From Plasmodiophora brassicae (Eukaryota > Endomyxa: Phytomyxea > Phytomyxea > Plasmodiophorida): 64,000 bases of DNA. The stretch spans positions 558,001 to 622,000 of the forward strand of contig CP145412.1 in assembly GCA_036867785.1 (NCBI GenBank), given 5' to 3'. Below the pieces are notes generated by a model. It was not told the origin of the DNA. It did no database searches and was given only the letters and a program-made list of their open reading frames with translations. This document shows, in pieces, positions 9,353-20,600 of this stretch; the first letter of the stretch is position 1, and each line of letters begins with the position of its first letter. Both the position numbers and the translations under genes were made by a program.

Positions 9353-9735
9353 GGAGGTAGGACCCGTGCGGCGAGGCCAGCCGAATTGCGCCCCGGACGA
9401 TGGCGGATGTCACTGCAAGGTTGGTATCGGCGCTGGTGACGCGCCTGTCGCCCGAAGGCGCCGATGAGACCACTCGGCGAGAGCGGGCGCTGCTGGCGGT
9501 TCGCCTGCTGTGCAGTCGGATTCGCCCCCGGGTGTCGCTGGACCCGGTTCATGTCCGGCATCTGATCGCGTCGTTGCGTAAGGGCGCCCATCGGATGCAG
9601 GCTGTTGGTGCTCACTAGCCTGTGCCTAGTTGCCAGGAACCGCATCAGCACGATTGCCTTCGATGAACTATTCGAGAAGCTGATGCGGATGCGCGTCATT
9701 GAGCATAAGGCGTCCGTGCTGTACTTGATGTACGG
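9353..9735 (+). pseudogene. Duplicated 5' fragment of the GCP3 gene
   Basis: Nearly identical to 17587-17969, including about 45 bp upstream of the ATG (here 9400), the first coding exon MADVTARLVSALVTRLSPEG, the first intron (GTAAGG...CCTAG) and the beginning of exon 2. Retention of the intron shows a DNA-level copy, not a retrocopy. Homology stops near 9735, so no functional protein is possible. It abuts Helitron helicase sequence, consistent with transposon gene capture. The few mismatches suggest a recent event. Confidence 0.85.
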
Positions 9736-10564
9736 CCTGCCCCGCACTGGAACGCGTGACGCTCGCGGCAGCGACTTGCTCATCTCAGGACTGGAACACG
9801 GTTCAGAATCGAACATCTTCTCTGCGAACATCGGCGTGCGTGCGTTCGACGGCGACCGGATGGCCTTGGCGTTGGGGCGGCCGTCAACGCTGGCGGGAGG
9901 ACGCGGCGGCGCTCGTAACGACAACGGGCGCGACGCGCGAACGTTGGAACGATCACTGGCATTTCTTATGACCGACAGATCCCCAAAGAGCACCCGAACA
10001 ACAATGGCGAAAGAATCGACGTCGTCCGGCTTCGAGCCGTACGTGTTCTGGCAGTGGGACGTTCTCTTCATGGCAAACGCACTCTCGTCGACTCCCGATG
10101 CAGCGCCTTTTAGGACGGACAGCGCACGCCAGGGGTCAATTACGTCGTTGACGAACAGAATTCGTGACCCCGCAGGACGATCAGCCCTGGCGAGCGCTCA
10201 TTATCCACTGAGTAAGTTCTGTGGGCAGAACGAAACCGTGCAACAACATAAAACGTCAAACAGATCGCTGCAATCCTCATAAAACGTTCGTACCGCAAAA
10301 CAGCCTTCTGTCACCGAGTCCCAGTCAAACGGCCCCTGTGTGTCCGCGACAAAGGCATCAGCGACTCGGGTCCGATATTCCAAATCAAGCTCTGACTGGG
10401 AGAGTCGGTCCATGCGTGCAGCGCGACTGCCAACGGGCAACGCGACTGCAACTGCCTGTGACTGCCCGCCACAGGGAAGCTCACACTGCGCGCACTGCGT
10501 AAGAGCCCTCATTCAGCGCATTCCTTGAGAGCCCGACGACGCCGGGTGGCGCGTCGCCCCCATA

Positions 10565-10930
10565 ATGTTCGTGGTGAGTGCAAGTTTGCACAGGCGTGTC
10601 GCCAAGAAGATGCAGGATAGAGAGGCGTCGGAGCGGGCGCGCGAAGAAGCAATTGCGCGGGCCGCCTTGGCCGGAAGTCGCATCCTCCGCCAGTTCGCAT
10701 CCCAGCTACCACGCGAGCGGTGCAGCAAGCAAGAGCTCTTTGCAGAGTTGTTGTCGCTCTACGATCCGGTGTTGTTCACGAATGAAGCCGCCGATACCGC
10801 TGCCCGCACGCTGTGGGCGCACATCCTACCAGGCGTTCGCGCAAGGTCGCCGTCTTCGACCAGCCCGAAGCGGCCCTCCTTCCCCCAATCCCCGGCGGAC
10901 GCTGATAGTATTCCTAGCGCAGATCTGTAG
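10565..10930 (+). CDS. Repeat-family ORF, copy 2 (121 aa, left arm)
   Basis: Starts MFVVSASLHRRVAKKMQDRE and is identical to the ORF in the right arm at 11447-11812. Compared with the 107-aa copy at 7957 it has conservative replacements and a longer Pro/Ser-rich tail. It probably forms a helical bundle with no transmembrane segment. No homologous family is recognised. Confidence 0.4.
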   Translation: MFVVSASLHRRVAKKMQDREASERAREEAIARAALAGSRILRQFASQLPRERCSKQELFAELLSLYDPVLFTNEAADTAARTLWAHILPGVRARSPSSTSPKRPSFPQSPADADSIPSADL

Positions 10931-11153
10931 TGGCAATAGAGTTAGGGACGTACTAGCGGTCGGGGCTCGCTTTGCTTCGCCAATACATTCCTAGAATCGT
11001 CTCATTATCGGCTGATCGTGGGTCAGGCCCCTCCGATATGGCGACGATTTGACGAATGCGCAGTGCAGAATAGATACGAGCTGGGGGACGTCACTGTTTG
11101 GCACAGTGTGCATGAACCCCAAACATGCAGTTCCAGACCAGGGTCGCCGACGG

Positions 11154-11223
11154 CACCGGCAAACCGATCGCCAAGATGAAGAATGTCGCCTTCCGCGAAG
11201 TCGACCTCGAATTGAGCCACCGA
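11154..11223 (+). pseudogene. Helitron helicase C-terminal tail in the palindrome spacer
   Basis: The plus strand reads DGTGKPIAKMKNVAFREVDL, corresponding to the TGKPIVKMKNVVFREV tail of the helicase relic at 8.7 kb. This shows that the symmetry axis of the palindrome lies inside the 3' end of a helicase gene. Only the tail remains. Confidence 0.7.
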
Positions 11224-11446
11224 CAGTCGGCGACCCTGTTCTGGAACTGCATGTTTGGGGTTCATGCACACTGTGCCAAACAGTGACGTCCCCCAGCTCG
11301 TATCTATTCTGCACTGCGCATTCGTCAAATCGTCGCCATATCGGAGGGGTCTGACCCACGATCAGCCGATAATGAGACGATTCTAGGAATGTATTGGCGA
11401 AGCAAAGCGAGCCCCGACCGCTAGTACGTCCCTAACTCTATTGCCA

Positions 11447-11812
11447 CTACAGATCTGCGCTAGGAATACTATCAGCGTCCGCCGGGGATTGGGGGAAGGA
11501 GGGCCGCTTCGGGCTGGTCGAAGACGGCGACCTTGCGCGAACGCCTGGTAGGATGTGCGCCCACAGCGTGCGGGCAGCGGTATCGGCGGCTTCATTCGTG
11601 AACAACACCGGATCGTAGAGCGACAACAACTCTGCAAAGAGCTCTTGCTTGCTGCACCGCTCGCGTGGTAGCTGGGATGCGAACTGGCGGAGGATGCGAC
11701 TTCCGGCCAAGGCGGCCCGCGCAATTGCTTCTTCGCGCGCCCGCTCCGACGCCTCTCTATCCTGCATCTTCTTGGCGACACGCCTGTGCAAACTTGCACT
11801 CACCACGAACAT
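11447..11812 (-). CDS. Repeat-family ORF, copy 3 (121 aa, right arm)
   Basis: Mirror image of copy 2 with an identical protein sequence, as expected for a young inverted duplication or a palindrome kept uniform by conversion. Function unknown. Confidence 0.4.
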   Translation of the reverse strand: MFVVSASLHRRVAKKMQDREASERAREEAIARAALAGSRILRQFASQLPRERCSKQELFAELLSLYDPVLFTNEAADTAARTLWAHILPGVRARSPSSTSPKRPSFPQSPADADSIPSADL

Positions 11813-12109
11813 TATGGGGGCGACGCGCCACCCGGCGTCGTCGGGCTCTCAAGGAATGCGCTGAATGAGGGCTCTTACGCAGTGCGCGCAGTGTGAGCTT
11901 CCCTGTGGCGGGCAGTCACAGGCAGTCGCAGTCGCGTTGCCCATTGGCAGTCGCGCAGCACGCATGGACCGATTTTCCCAGTCAGAGCTTGATTTGGAAT
12001 ATCGGACCCGAGTCGCTGATGCCTTTGTCGCGGACACACAGATACCGTTTGACTGGGACTCCGTGACAGAAGGCTGTTTTCCCGATACGAACGTTTTATG
12101 ACGATCGCA

Positions 12110-12230
12110 GCGATCTGTGGGCCACGTACAGCTGACCGGGGCTGAACACTTCGTGGTCAAGCTAGACGACAACCTGACCGAACGACTGGCCCTGAGGCTT
12201 GTTGGTCATCATAGCGAATTAGGCGCCCGT
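12110..12230 (-). pseudogene. Helitron helicase motif fragment
   Basis: The minus strand reads MMTNKPQGQSFGQVVV, a stop, then DHEVFSPGQLYVA. This is the same terminal helicase motif as at 8.9 kb (KAQGQSFGRVGV, EVFSHSQLYVALSR) but separately decayed. It lies just outside the right arm of the palindrome. Confidence 0.75.
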
Positions 12231-12294
12231 GATGCAGAGGGTCAGAGGAACGCCTGGTGGTCCGAGGGATGAGGACATCTTGTCCAGGCTATTA

Positions 12295-12410
12295 CCCCCA
12301 ATGCCAGAAGACAAGGCCAACGGATATTCCACATCGTCTGTGTATAGAAGAAACGGCCAGTATATATTGGCGAAGAATTCGCCGTCTGTCCAGACTCGTA
12401 TGACAGAGGA
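12295..12410 (+). pseudogene. Helitron Rep-side fragment
   Basis: The plus strand reads DKANGYSTSSVYRRNGQYIL, then AKNSPSVQTRM, related to the fragment at about 7.0 kb (KANGYSASIVSRRNGRYTL, AKKSP). It is a short relic at the right edge of the transposon nest. Confidence 0.5.
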
Positions 12411-12420
12411 ACGCTGCTCT

Positions 12421-13138
12421 TGTTGTGCGATCGTTCGATGCCCCTCGTTTTCGGATTGGATATGAATATTTGTTTCGAGCGTAAAAGCGACTCGATGAAC
12501 AGAACGCGTGAGAAACTTAAAATGCACGCTTGACAACGACAGGAGGACGACGGCACTGCGCTTGGCCGTTGCAAATGCCACCGACTTGCTGTTTTGGGTC
12601 CCTGGAATCGACGTCAACGCACGCGGCAGACATGTCATGGCGCCTCTGGATTCGGCTGGATCTAGTAGACATGGTGCCCTGCAGAAACTGTTTAATCGAA
12701 TGATACCCGAGCGTGCGATGGGCCAAGGGTGCCGACACGACACCCTCAAGCATGGTTGCCGGGCACGTGCCGGTACAGCGGAAAGGTGCACAGGCGGCTG
12801 TGCCGGCAACACGATCGGCCTGTACAGGCGCGAACATACCGCTGCGCAGAGCAGACGGCGGCAAGGGTATCTGCCAGCAACGTCGCCGCCCTCCCCAAAT
12901 GTAAGCCGCGTGTCAGGCAGGAGCGTCACGGCAGCCGCTCGGCGATTCCAAATTCGCGAATGAGGTGCCCTTCGACAGCCGGTTGGTGCCACGTTTCACT
13001 TTGAATTCGTATTACCTAGTTACCGTGCGGTCTTTTGCAGGGGCGGCCGGAACCGATTCGGGCCTCCACGACCCTCCCAGCACGTCTTGTTCTATCGTGT
13101 CAGGCGTTTTTCGCCGGCCACTGTTACATGACGTCGTG
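12421..13138. other. Intergenic region; nothing recognised
   Basis: About 720 bp between the Helitron nest and the WD40-like gene. Open frames on both strands overlap without family resemblance. It probably holds the promoter of the gene starting at 13139. Confidence 0.45.
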
Positions 13139-14255
13139 ATGTCGTCACTGTCGACCAGCGTCATGCTGGCGCCGGCGCCGATTGGTTGGAGCGCGCGCTG
13201 CTTGCCTCGACTGGCACCGTCGGCGTGTTCTGATTGGTGCGCGTGCATGTAGGGGATCCCATCACGGCATGGGACGTGGACGGCAATGGGCGCTTTGTCG
13301 TCGGGTACGCGTCCGGTCGCGTTCTGGTTCTATCGTCGCCAGGCCAGGCGGCGTCGGGTCGTTCGGTCACGATTGACGCGTCTGGACGTCGCTGGTCAGC
13401 ACAGATAATGCAGGAGCGGTCCGAAGAACTCGTACGTGCTGTTGTCGCCCTCGACGATACGATCCAGGCATGTATCGGTGATCAAGGCGTATGGGAATTC
13501 ACCGACCACCATTCGTCGGCGTTCTTCGCGTTCCAGGTCGCTCACGACCCGATGGCCTGTCTGCGCTCCCACGTGCTGCAGCATGACACGTCAATTCTTC
13601 TCCTCAAGGCTGGCGAGTATGGCGCTGTCCTATTCGACCTGCTCACGACACGCCAGCAGACGGTCATGGTCGGGTTTCCGACGAAAGCGATTCCCGTCGC
13701 GTTCGACAGCAGGCGTATCATCTGGGTAGATGAGGCCATCGCGAGCGCCCCCAAACTTGTCATCTGCGAGTAGGTGCAGACGCTTGTCCTTGGGTGGACT
13801 AGATCTGATGATCGATTTGCAGATACGCCAACGATCCCGACAGCCTGGAGAAAGTGCCGCTGCATGGCTGGCGACCTCGCTCCGCAATCAGCGTTACCGG
13901 ATGGCATTCCGTCCACACCATCGGCAAGACTAGGGAGTCGATCGCGGTCGCCTCAATCCGCCAACGTGGCTGGGAGACATCGGAATGCTGGACGGTGCGG
14001 GCGCATCGTCACACGATCGTCGGTTTGGAATCGTGGAGCCACCCGTTCTCTAAGCGTATGATGGTGGCGACACTCTCTGAATCGGGGTCGTTCAAGATCT
14101 GGAGTTCAGCGCGGTGCCTGGCTGCTATACGCCTTCGAGAACCGAGCTTCTCGATGGGGTATCCTTATCGGATTGCGAGACGAGGCGGCCGTTTCCAAAT
14201 CACGGCTGATCAAGGCCTGTTCGAGGTCATGGTGCCCGAGCTACCCGACAGGTGA
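13139..14255 (+). CDS. WD40-like beta-propeller protein
   Basis: The model joins 13139-13184, 13253-13769 and 13823-14255 and gives 331 aa. Introns of 68 and 53 nt restore the junctions APIGDPITAWDVDG and VICEYANDPDSLEKV. Blade-like strands recur: ITAWDVDGNGRFVVGYASG, then GRVLVLSS, and late in the protein MMVATLSESGSFKIWSS, which has the typical WD ending pattern (GSFKIW). Intervening repeats are degenerate. Start choice: the first in-frame ATG that splices cleanly. It converges with IFT88, the two stops being only about 47 bp apart, so the 3' UTRs probably overlap. No specific orthologue is recognised. Confidence 0.6.
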
Positions 14256-14301
14256 ATATATGCAGAAATATGCACCAACGGGACCTGATTTGTACTACGT
14301 A

Positions 14302-17147
14302 TCACATCGGCAGCAGCTCGTCATCATCGTCTTCGGCATCAAATTCGTCATCGGTCGCCGTCGTCGCGACCTTCGCTGCTGGCACTGCCATCGTCGACGT
14401 TACTGGCATGGCGCCCGGCTTTACGTCCTCGACCACCGGGACTTGTGCCCGTCAGCTCAACCGCAACACGTTACATTCAGCAACGTACCTGATGGAGCGG
14501 GGGTCGGCGTTGCCGATTCTGCTCGTACAGGTTCCTGTCCTGCGACGGGTTCCTCTTTGCGATCCAGTCGCTCCAGTTTCTTGGCGTACTCTTCGTACAG
14601 GGCGTCCTGGTGCGTGTCGCGATATATCGAGCACAGGTACCTGGTGCGCCACTGGTCATCGGGAGCCGTTTTATCTCAGAAACGCAGCCCGACCTGAGGC
14701 ACTCGACGCTGTCTGGCTCCTGAGAATGGATCCGTTTGTACAGCTGGAGAGCCTTTTCCATTGCGCCCATTCGCCGATAGCAGCTGGCGACCATTAACTG
14801 TGGGAACATTCAGCCGATGGGGGCCCCAACGATCCCCAGCGCACGCGCAACCTTCCACTTGATCTCGCCTGGTTCGATCTCGGCCGCCCGCTGAAAGAAT
14901 AGGATGGCGCTTTCGTACAGTTCCGACTTGACGTACCAGACGCCGAGCCAGGAGATCACCTCCATCGATACCGGATTGTACTGATAGGCCTAGGACCACC
15001 ACCCGCCACCGTCATGTTCATCAATGCAGAGACCCGACCCGTTCTTCCTGCATACCTCAGTGAAGCAGTGCAGCGCCTGCGTCTGATCCTCAAGCTTGCA
15101 TGCAATTCTGCCCAAACGGGCCAGCGCGTTGCCGTCTGTCGGCACAAGCCCGAGCAGGATTTTATACCATTCGGCTGCCTCCTGCAGTAACATGTGTCAT
15201 CGCACCCGCGTCCAGTAGCAACACAGCGACAGACCGCTGGAACGTCTACCAGGTCGTAGATATCGGCAATGTGGCTGATGATCTCCGGGTTCTTCGGGCA
15301 CAGGTTGTGCAACTTGCGGAAGGCGCCCAACGCATCCTCCAGCTTCCCCACTGTTCGTTCACGTCACTCAATGTGCAAGGACCAATCGCAGGTCGCGTAC
15401 GCTGCTTATAGACCAGGGCGAGGTTGAACACTGCTTCCGTGCAATCGGCTTCGACGCCAATCGCCTCCAGGTACATCTCCTGAGCGGCATCGAATTCGTC
15501 CTCGACGAAGTGGACGTTCCCGCGGTTGACGAGAGCGCTGGCATTGTACCTTGACATTCAACGCATCAGTAACTGGAGCGACACTAGACTGGTGTGCGCG
15601 TACCTGTTCTCTTGGACGGCCATGTCAGCGTATTTCTTCGCCTGGGCGTAGTCGCCCTCGAGGAAGTACAAGAAGCTGAGGTTGCAGGCCGCCTGATCGT
15701 GCATATCGAGCTGCTGCCGCTCAATAGATCGGAAGATGGCCATGGCGCCCGGGAAGTCGCCCTGCTTCAGGAACGAGATCCCGTGACACAGTTCCAATTC
15801 CATCGACAATCGTTCGTACCATGATCGACTCCCTGTATCCAGGTCATCGTTAGATCTGGCGGAAGCACCGTATAGCGATAGTACCAACCGTCAACATGGG
15901 CTCCAGCGTCAGATCCCGGTTTCGGCGACTTCAGATGGCTGATCAGCCACTGGAACCCGGCGTCGCTCGTTTCCTCGATGACGGGTGCGATCAGTTTCGC
16001 GGCCCACAGGACGTATTTGCTGTGTGCCGCCTGTCTCTTCGCGTAGTATTTACTGAGCAGATCGCCGCCCACCTTATCGTCACCCATTCCCTCAACCGGC
16101 ACCATGAGCAGCTGCAGGAACCCCTTCTTCATCTTGTCCTTGTCGCCTAACGCGAAATAGCAGACAACCAGGTTGAACCCTGCGAGCATTCATATTAGAC
16201 GGCGAACGCTTCCCCAGGCGAATGCCGTACCCGTTTGGGAATCGGCAGCGCCGTCCATGATGGACTCGAACGCCTGAATGGCATCCTGGAACTGGCCGAG
16301 GCGTACGAACGCATTGCCGATGTTCCTCATGATGAGGTACCGCGTGTCCTTGCTGGTGGCGCCGACCAGGTCCATGGCCATGCGGTACATCTTGATCGCC
16401 GCCGGATACTTCTTCTGCTTGTAGTAAATGTTGCCCATGTTGACGCGCAGGCGGCCGGCATTGGCGAACTGTTTCGTCTTCACCATCACCGTGTAGATGT
16501 TCAGCGCCTCGTTCATCATGTCGTTCGCTGTGTACTGAACCGCCAGGTTGAACTGGGTCGCGAAACTCAGGTCCACGTTGATGTGCTCGGCCAGGCCATT
16601 CTGCTCGCAATGCCGAACCAGCAGGCGCTCACGCCTGACAGCCTCCTTGGCTTTGTCAAGCGCCACAACGTAACTCCTGTTGACCTTCGCTGTAGCGCTC
16701 TCCACCTGTACGTTGTCAGGACCAGGTATTCGCCAGGTGTAGACCGCAACATACGATCAATTGGTTAATTTCCCGTTCCATCTCTTTGGCGACGAATTCG
16801 GGCCCGTTCTCGATCTTCTTCTTCAAAGCGGCCATCTTGCCGCGATGGGTTTGGGCCACCGGGTCGAACGGCGACCCCACGTTGCTCTTGTACCCGGCGC
16901 CTTTCACGGACGTCATCGGCCGCGGATCCTGCTCAGTCGCGTTCACACGTTCATCACATCGGTTCAATGCCAGCGGGCCGACCTCAGTCATTTGCATTGC
17001 GGTTGTTCCTCGGGCCATGGCTTGCATGGCGTAGCCGCCGATAGGCTCATGGATGATGGATGATGACCCTGCACCGTCGAATCCACTGTACAGGTCGTTG
17101 TTGTCCTGGGCAGCGACACTGCTCCCGGCCGCATATCGCCCATACAT
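14302..17147 (-). CDS. IFT88: Intraflagellar transport protein 88 (TPR, IFT-B core)
   Basis: Multi-exon gene with about eleven short introns; all junctions tried keep frame. N-terminus MYGRYAAGSS, followed by the conserved linker (GSPFDPVAQTHRGKMAALKKK). Many TPR units follow, e.g. FNLAVQYTANDMMNEALNIY, NMGNIYYKQKKYPAAIKMYR, NLSFLYFLEGDYAQAKKYAD, NRGNVHFVEDEFDAAQEMYL and MVASCYRRMGAMEKALQLYK. The last exon ends in the acidic tail DDEFDAEDDDELLPM, a hallmark of IFT88/Polaris/OSM-5. IFT88 belongs to the IFT-B core that carries cargo to the ciliary tip. Its presence implies a flagellated stage. It diverges from the GCP3 gene across a gap of about 490 bp and converges on the WD40-like gene. Confidence 0.93.
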
Positions 17148-17633
17148 AGCAGCAACCCGTATGTGATTAGCAGCATAGACCGGGGGCTGCTATCGATAGA
17201 GCAGCCACACACACACACACAGGGGCAGGCCGCTCCTGCCTCATCTTCCTGGTTCTTTCCCTACAGTGCTATGAACTAGATCGACGCGTCTTTGGCCATC
17301 GCCTCATGCTTCCCCGCCCGTCCGCAAACGCTGAGCTCTCGTCGTGCGGCACCCGCCTGACCCTACGCCGCACGACAGATGGATCCGTGCAGCGCCACGC
17401 TGTCACGCGAATCGTTGTGCAAGTCGACGCCCGAGTAAACGAATCGAGCGCCACGCATGTCACACTTATTCTGCATTACTACTTTGGCTGGATACATCCG
17501 TTCGACTGTTCGACCGGCGGACGTGCGACCTTCACGGACCTGCGCGCCTCGCAGAGCCACGGAGAGGTCGCGGTTTGGAGTTGGGGGTAGGTAGGACCCG
17601 TGCGACGAAGCCAGCCGAATTGCGCCCCGGACG
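17148..17633. promoter_or_regulatory. Shared upstream region of IFT88 and GCP3
   Basis: 486 bp between two divergent start codons. It contains a short (AC)n run near 17208-17222. The last ~45 bp before the GCP3 ATG are also present upstream of the duplicated fragment at 9400. No X-box (RFX site) or TATA element could be identified by eye. Confidence 0.45.
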
Positions 17634-20600
17634 ATGGCGGATGTCACTGCAAGGTTGGTATCGGCGCTGGTGACGCGCCTGTCGCCCGAAGGCGCCGATG
17701 AGGCCACTCGGCGAGAGCGGGCGCTGCTGGCGGTTCGCCTGCTGTGCAGTCGGATTCGCCCCCGGGTGTCGCTGGACCCGGTTCATGTCCGGCATCTGAT
17801 CGCGTCGTTGCGTAAGGGCGCCCATCGGATACAGGCTATTGGTGCTCACTCGCCTGTGCCTAGTTGCCAGGAACCGCATCAGCACGATTGCCTTCGATGA
17901 ACTATTCGAGAAGCTGATGCGGATGGGCGTCATTGAGCATAAGGCGTCCGTGCTGTACTTGATCTACGCCCTTTCATCGCATGCCGATGAGGGATACACG
18001 ATTCCGGCGCCGATGACCTCCCAGACTCCGCTCATGGACTTCACTGGGGGCACTGCTGACACGACACCAGTGCCGGCAACCGATACCGAGCCTCGAAACA
18101 AGGATACGGTCACGACGCGCGACGAAGACGATATTGATTCGGTTTCTGATTCTAGCATCGTTCATGACATGTTCTTCATTTTACAAGGGTCAGATGGCGA
18201 CCTTGTCAAATTCTCGAAAGGCAACGTGTACGTGCCGGACACTATACCTTCGGATTTGGCCAACATCGGTATGGGACCTTCGCGCCTGGAACTGACGTTT
18301 CGAGTTGCTATGCTCATTATCAAATGGTAGCGTGTGCAATTTCAGAGATGGGCAAATTGTTTGCCCGAGTCAGGAAGTACACCGAGAATCCCGGCGCAGA
18401 CGGCCGCGTGCAACAAGCGCTAACGGCGGCGCTTAAAGATCAGCTGACTCAGTATTATCGGCTGATTGCCGTTCTCGAGCAGCAATGGTTCGAGTTCACG
18501 TGTTGTGTGTGGTTTCCTTTTCTGCCTATCTGATCGCGGTTCAGCTCTTCGTCGACAGGCCTGACATTAAAGCAGGCGTTTGTTTGGGTGCAGCGACCCC
18601 TGAAATGTATGCGAACACTGGCGTTGCTTGCTGAGGGCGCTACTGGAATTTCAGGGGGAGCTCTTATCTCCATTTTTGAGGTTCGTGCCACGAAATCGCA
18701 TTCGGTGTCCTGAAGTAACAGCGTCGCAGTCCTATTCTTGTCATGGGGACCGCAGTGTGCGCGAGCTGATCCAATCCCTTCTCGGTGCGGCAGCGAAGCC
18801 ACTGTTTGATTTCCTGCAGACCTGGATATCGACGGGAGAAGTGAAGGACCCCTTTGGCGAGTTTTTCATTAAGGAAAACCGTTCCTGCTCTGCCGACCTT
18901 TTCTGTCAGTATGCTCTTTGTCGCACCGTCGAACGTCGCTCATGGACAATATCAGGGCAAGACATGTTTACGCTTAGGCCCAAAATGATTCCCCTGTTTG
19001 TTGGTCCGGCGTTGGCCGAGCGGATTCTTTCGCTTGGTAAATCTGTCAACTTTATTCGTCGCTGCGGAGACTTACCGAAATGGTCCTCTGATGCTGCCGT
19101 CTCCCGAAGGTTTCAAGGTCTGTACTGACCAGCGACCTTTCGTCTTTCACCCCGTAACGTTTAGCGTTGCCGCAGAAATTGTATATGGGGACACGACGCA
19201 GTTCGAGTCGGTTCTTTCTCAGGCAGGAGCGTCAATCAACAAGCGGCTCTTGGACATCGTTTGCAGCCAGTATTCATTGATGCTTCACTGTACTGCGATC
19301 AAGCAATATATTCTCATGGGGCAGGGTCTGTCGTTACCCGTACTTATTGCACCGCAGGTTCTGACAACGACGCAGGCGACTTTATCCAGCACCTCCTTGA
19401 TTTACTGTTCGACGAGCTATCCCAGCCTGCAGCGAAGCTGTACCGGCACCACCTCAACAACATTCTCGAGAGTGCCCTGCGTGCGACGGTTGGCCACTTC
19501 GAGCGTCCGGATGTCATGTCCCGCTTGCAAGTCAGGCTCCTCCAGGTAACTGCACAGTGACAGTTTCTCGTTTCTGGAGTTTCCGGAGTTGGTTGGAATT
19601 TGCGCATATTCCGGAAATAGCGTTTGGGAATTTGGATTTGCGGGCCACTCTGTCGAGCATGGCCGCCGTTCAAGTCGTTGCCTGGATCCTGCTGCCTGCA
19701 GTCGTTGTCGTAGCCGGCGCGCTCAACTCAACCAGCACTGGTGAGGCGACTCGGCATGGTCTTGGCGACGTCGCCTTCAATGTGGTGGCCGGCGGTGCTG
19801 TCCGCCTGGAGATGATCAACCTTCCGCAGTTTCGCCTTCAACTCTAAAGTTTTAATTCCGTTCCATTGCTTTCTTCTTTTTAACGTTGTTTGACGGCGAA
19901 CAACATTTGGAGACTGATAATCTTACGTAATTGCAGAGTAGCCCTGGTGATTCCGGCTGGGAGGTCTTTACGCTCGACTACAGAATCGATTCCGCGCCTG
20001 CTCTCTCTGCCGAAGCGCAGGACGCCGTCTCTCCATTGTCCATAGTCTTTCACCCTGATCACATGCGCAGCTACTTGAGAATGTTTAACTTTATATGGCG
20101 AATCAAACGCATAGAGCACTGTCTATCGGATACCTGGAAACGCCAGAACTCCGACATGTCTCGTCTAGCATCGGACTCCGACCTTCGATCTCTTTTCCAC
20201 AAAGGTGTGTCATGCTTTTCCGGAATTCAGGAATGCTTTTGCTGAAACGTGAATACGCGCCAGCGCAAACTATTCGCCATGAGATGGTACAGTTCGTGAA
20301 CAACCTGAACTCGTTCGTGAAGTACGACGTTATCGAATGTTGCTGGGATCGCTTTGTTTCGAGTGTGCAGAAGGCGGCTGACCTGGATGTATGCGTACCG
20401 GCACTGGTTCCCGCCAACCGCAATGTCGTCTAAGCGTCGACCGCTGTAGGAAGTGATTTCCGCTCATTCTAATTACATTGCCCGCCTGCTGGACAAACTG
20501 TTCATCGGCGATAATCTGAGCCCGCTCCAGAAGCCGCTCAGTCAGGTAGGCATAGATGATGACAGCAAGCACATGGTGCCGGATTGACGTCTGTACCCGT

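Larger units (their letters stand above)
10259..12118. repeat. Large palindrome: two ~895-bp inverted arms with a ~70-bp spacer
   Basis: Position x on the left matches position 22377-x on the right. The arms are about 10259-11153 and 11224-12118, identical over long stretches with only a few differences toward the outer ends. Each arm carries one copy of the repeat-family ORF. A diverged third copy of the arm lies at about 7.6-8.7 kb. The spacer encodes the tail of the Helitron helicase. Such long near-perfect inverted repeats are unstable, so this one is likely young or an assembly artefact. Confidence 0.9.
6815..12420. mobile_element. Nest of degenerate Helitron fragments
   Basis: Within about 5.6 kb there are two fragments resembling the Helitron Rep-side region (near 6.83-7.06 and 12.3-12.4 kb), at least three pieces of the Pif1-type helicase C-terminus (8.69-9.35, 11.15-11.22 and 12.11-12.23 kb), one short ORF in three copies, and inverted duplications. 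Orientation switches repeatedly and every helicase copy is broken, so no autonomous element survives. Exact element ends (5'-TC, 3'-hairpin-CTRR) were not found by eye. Single pieces are annotated separately. Confidence 0.75.

Noticed and set aside
17844-17875. A 22-nt intron in GCP3 (GTGCTC...CCTAG)
   Set aside because: It keeps frame, but a 52-nt intron with a better donor (GTAAGG) and the same acceptor also keeps frame and matches the size of the other introns.
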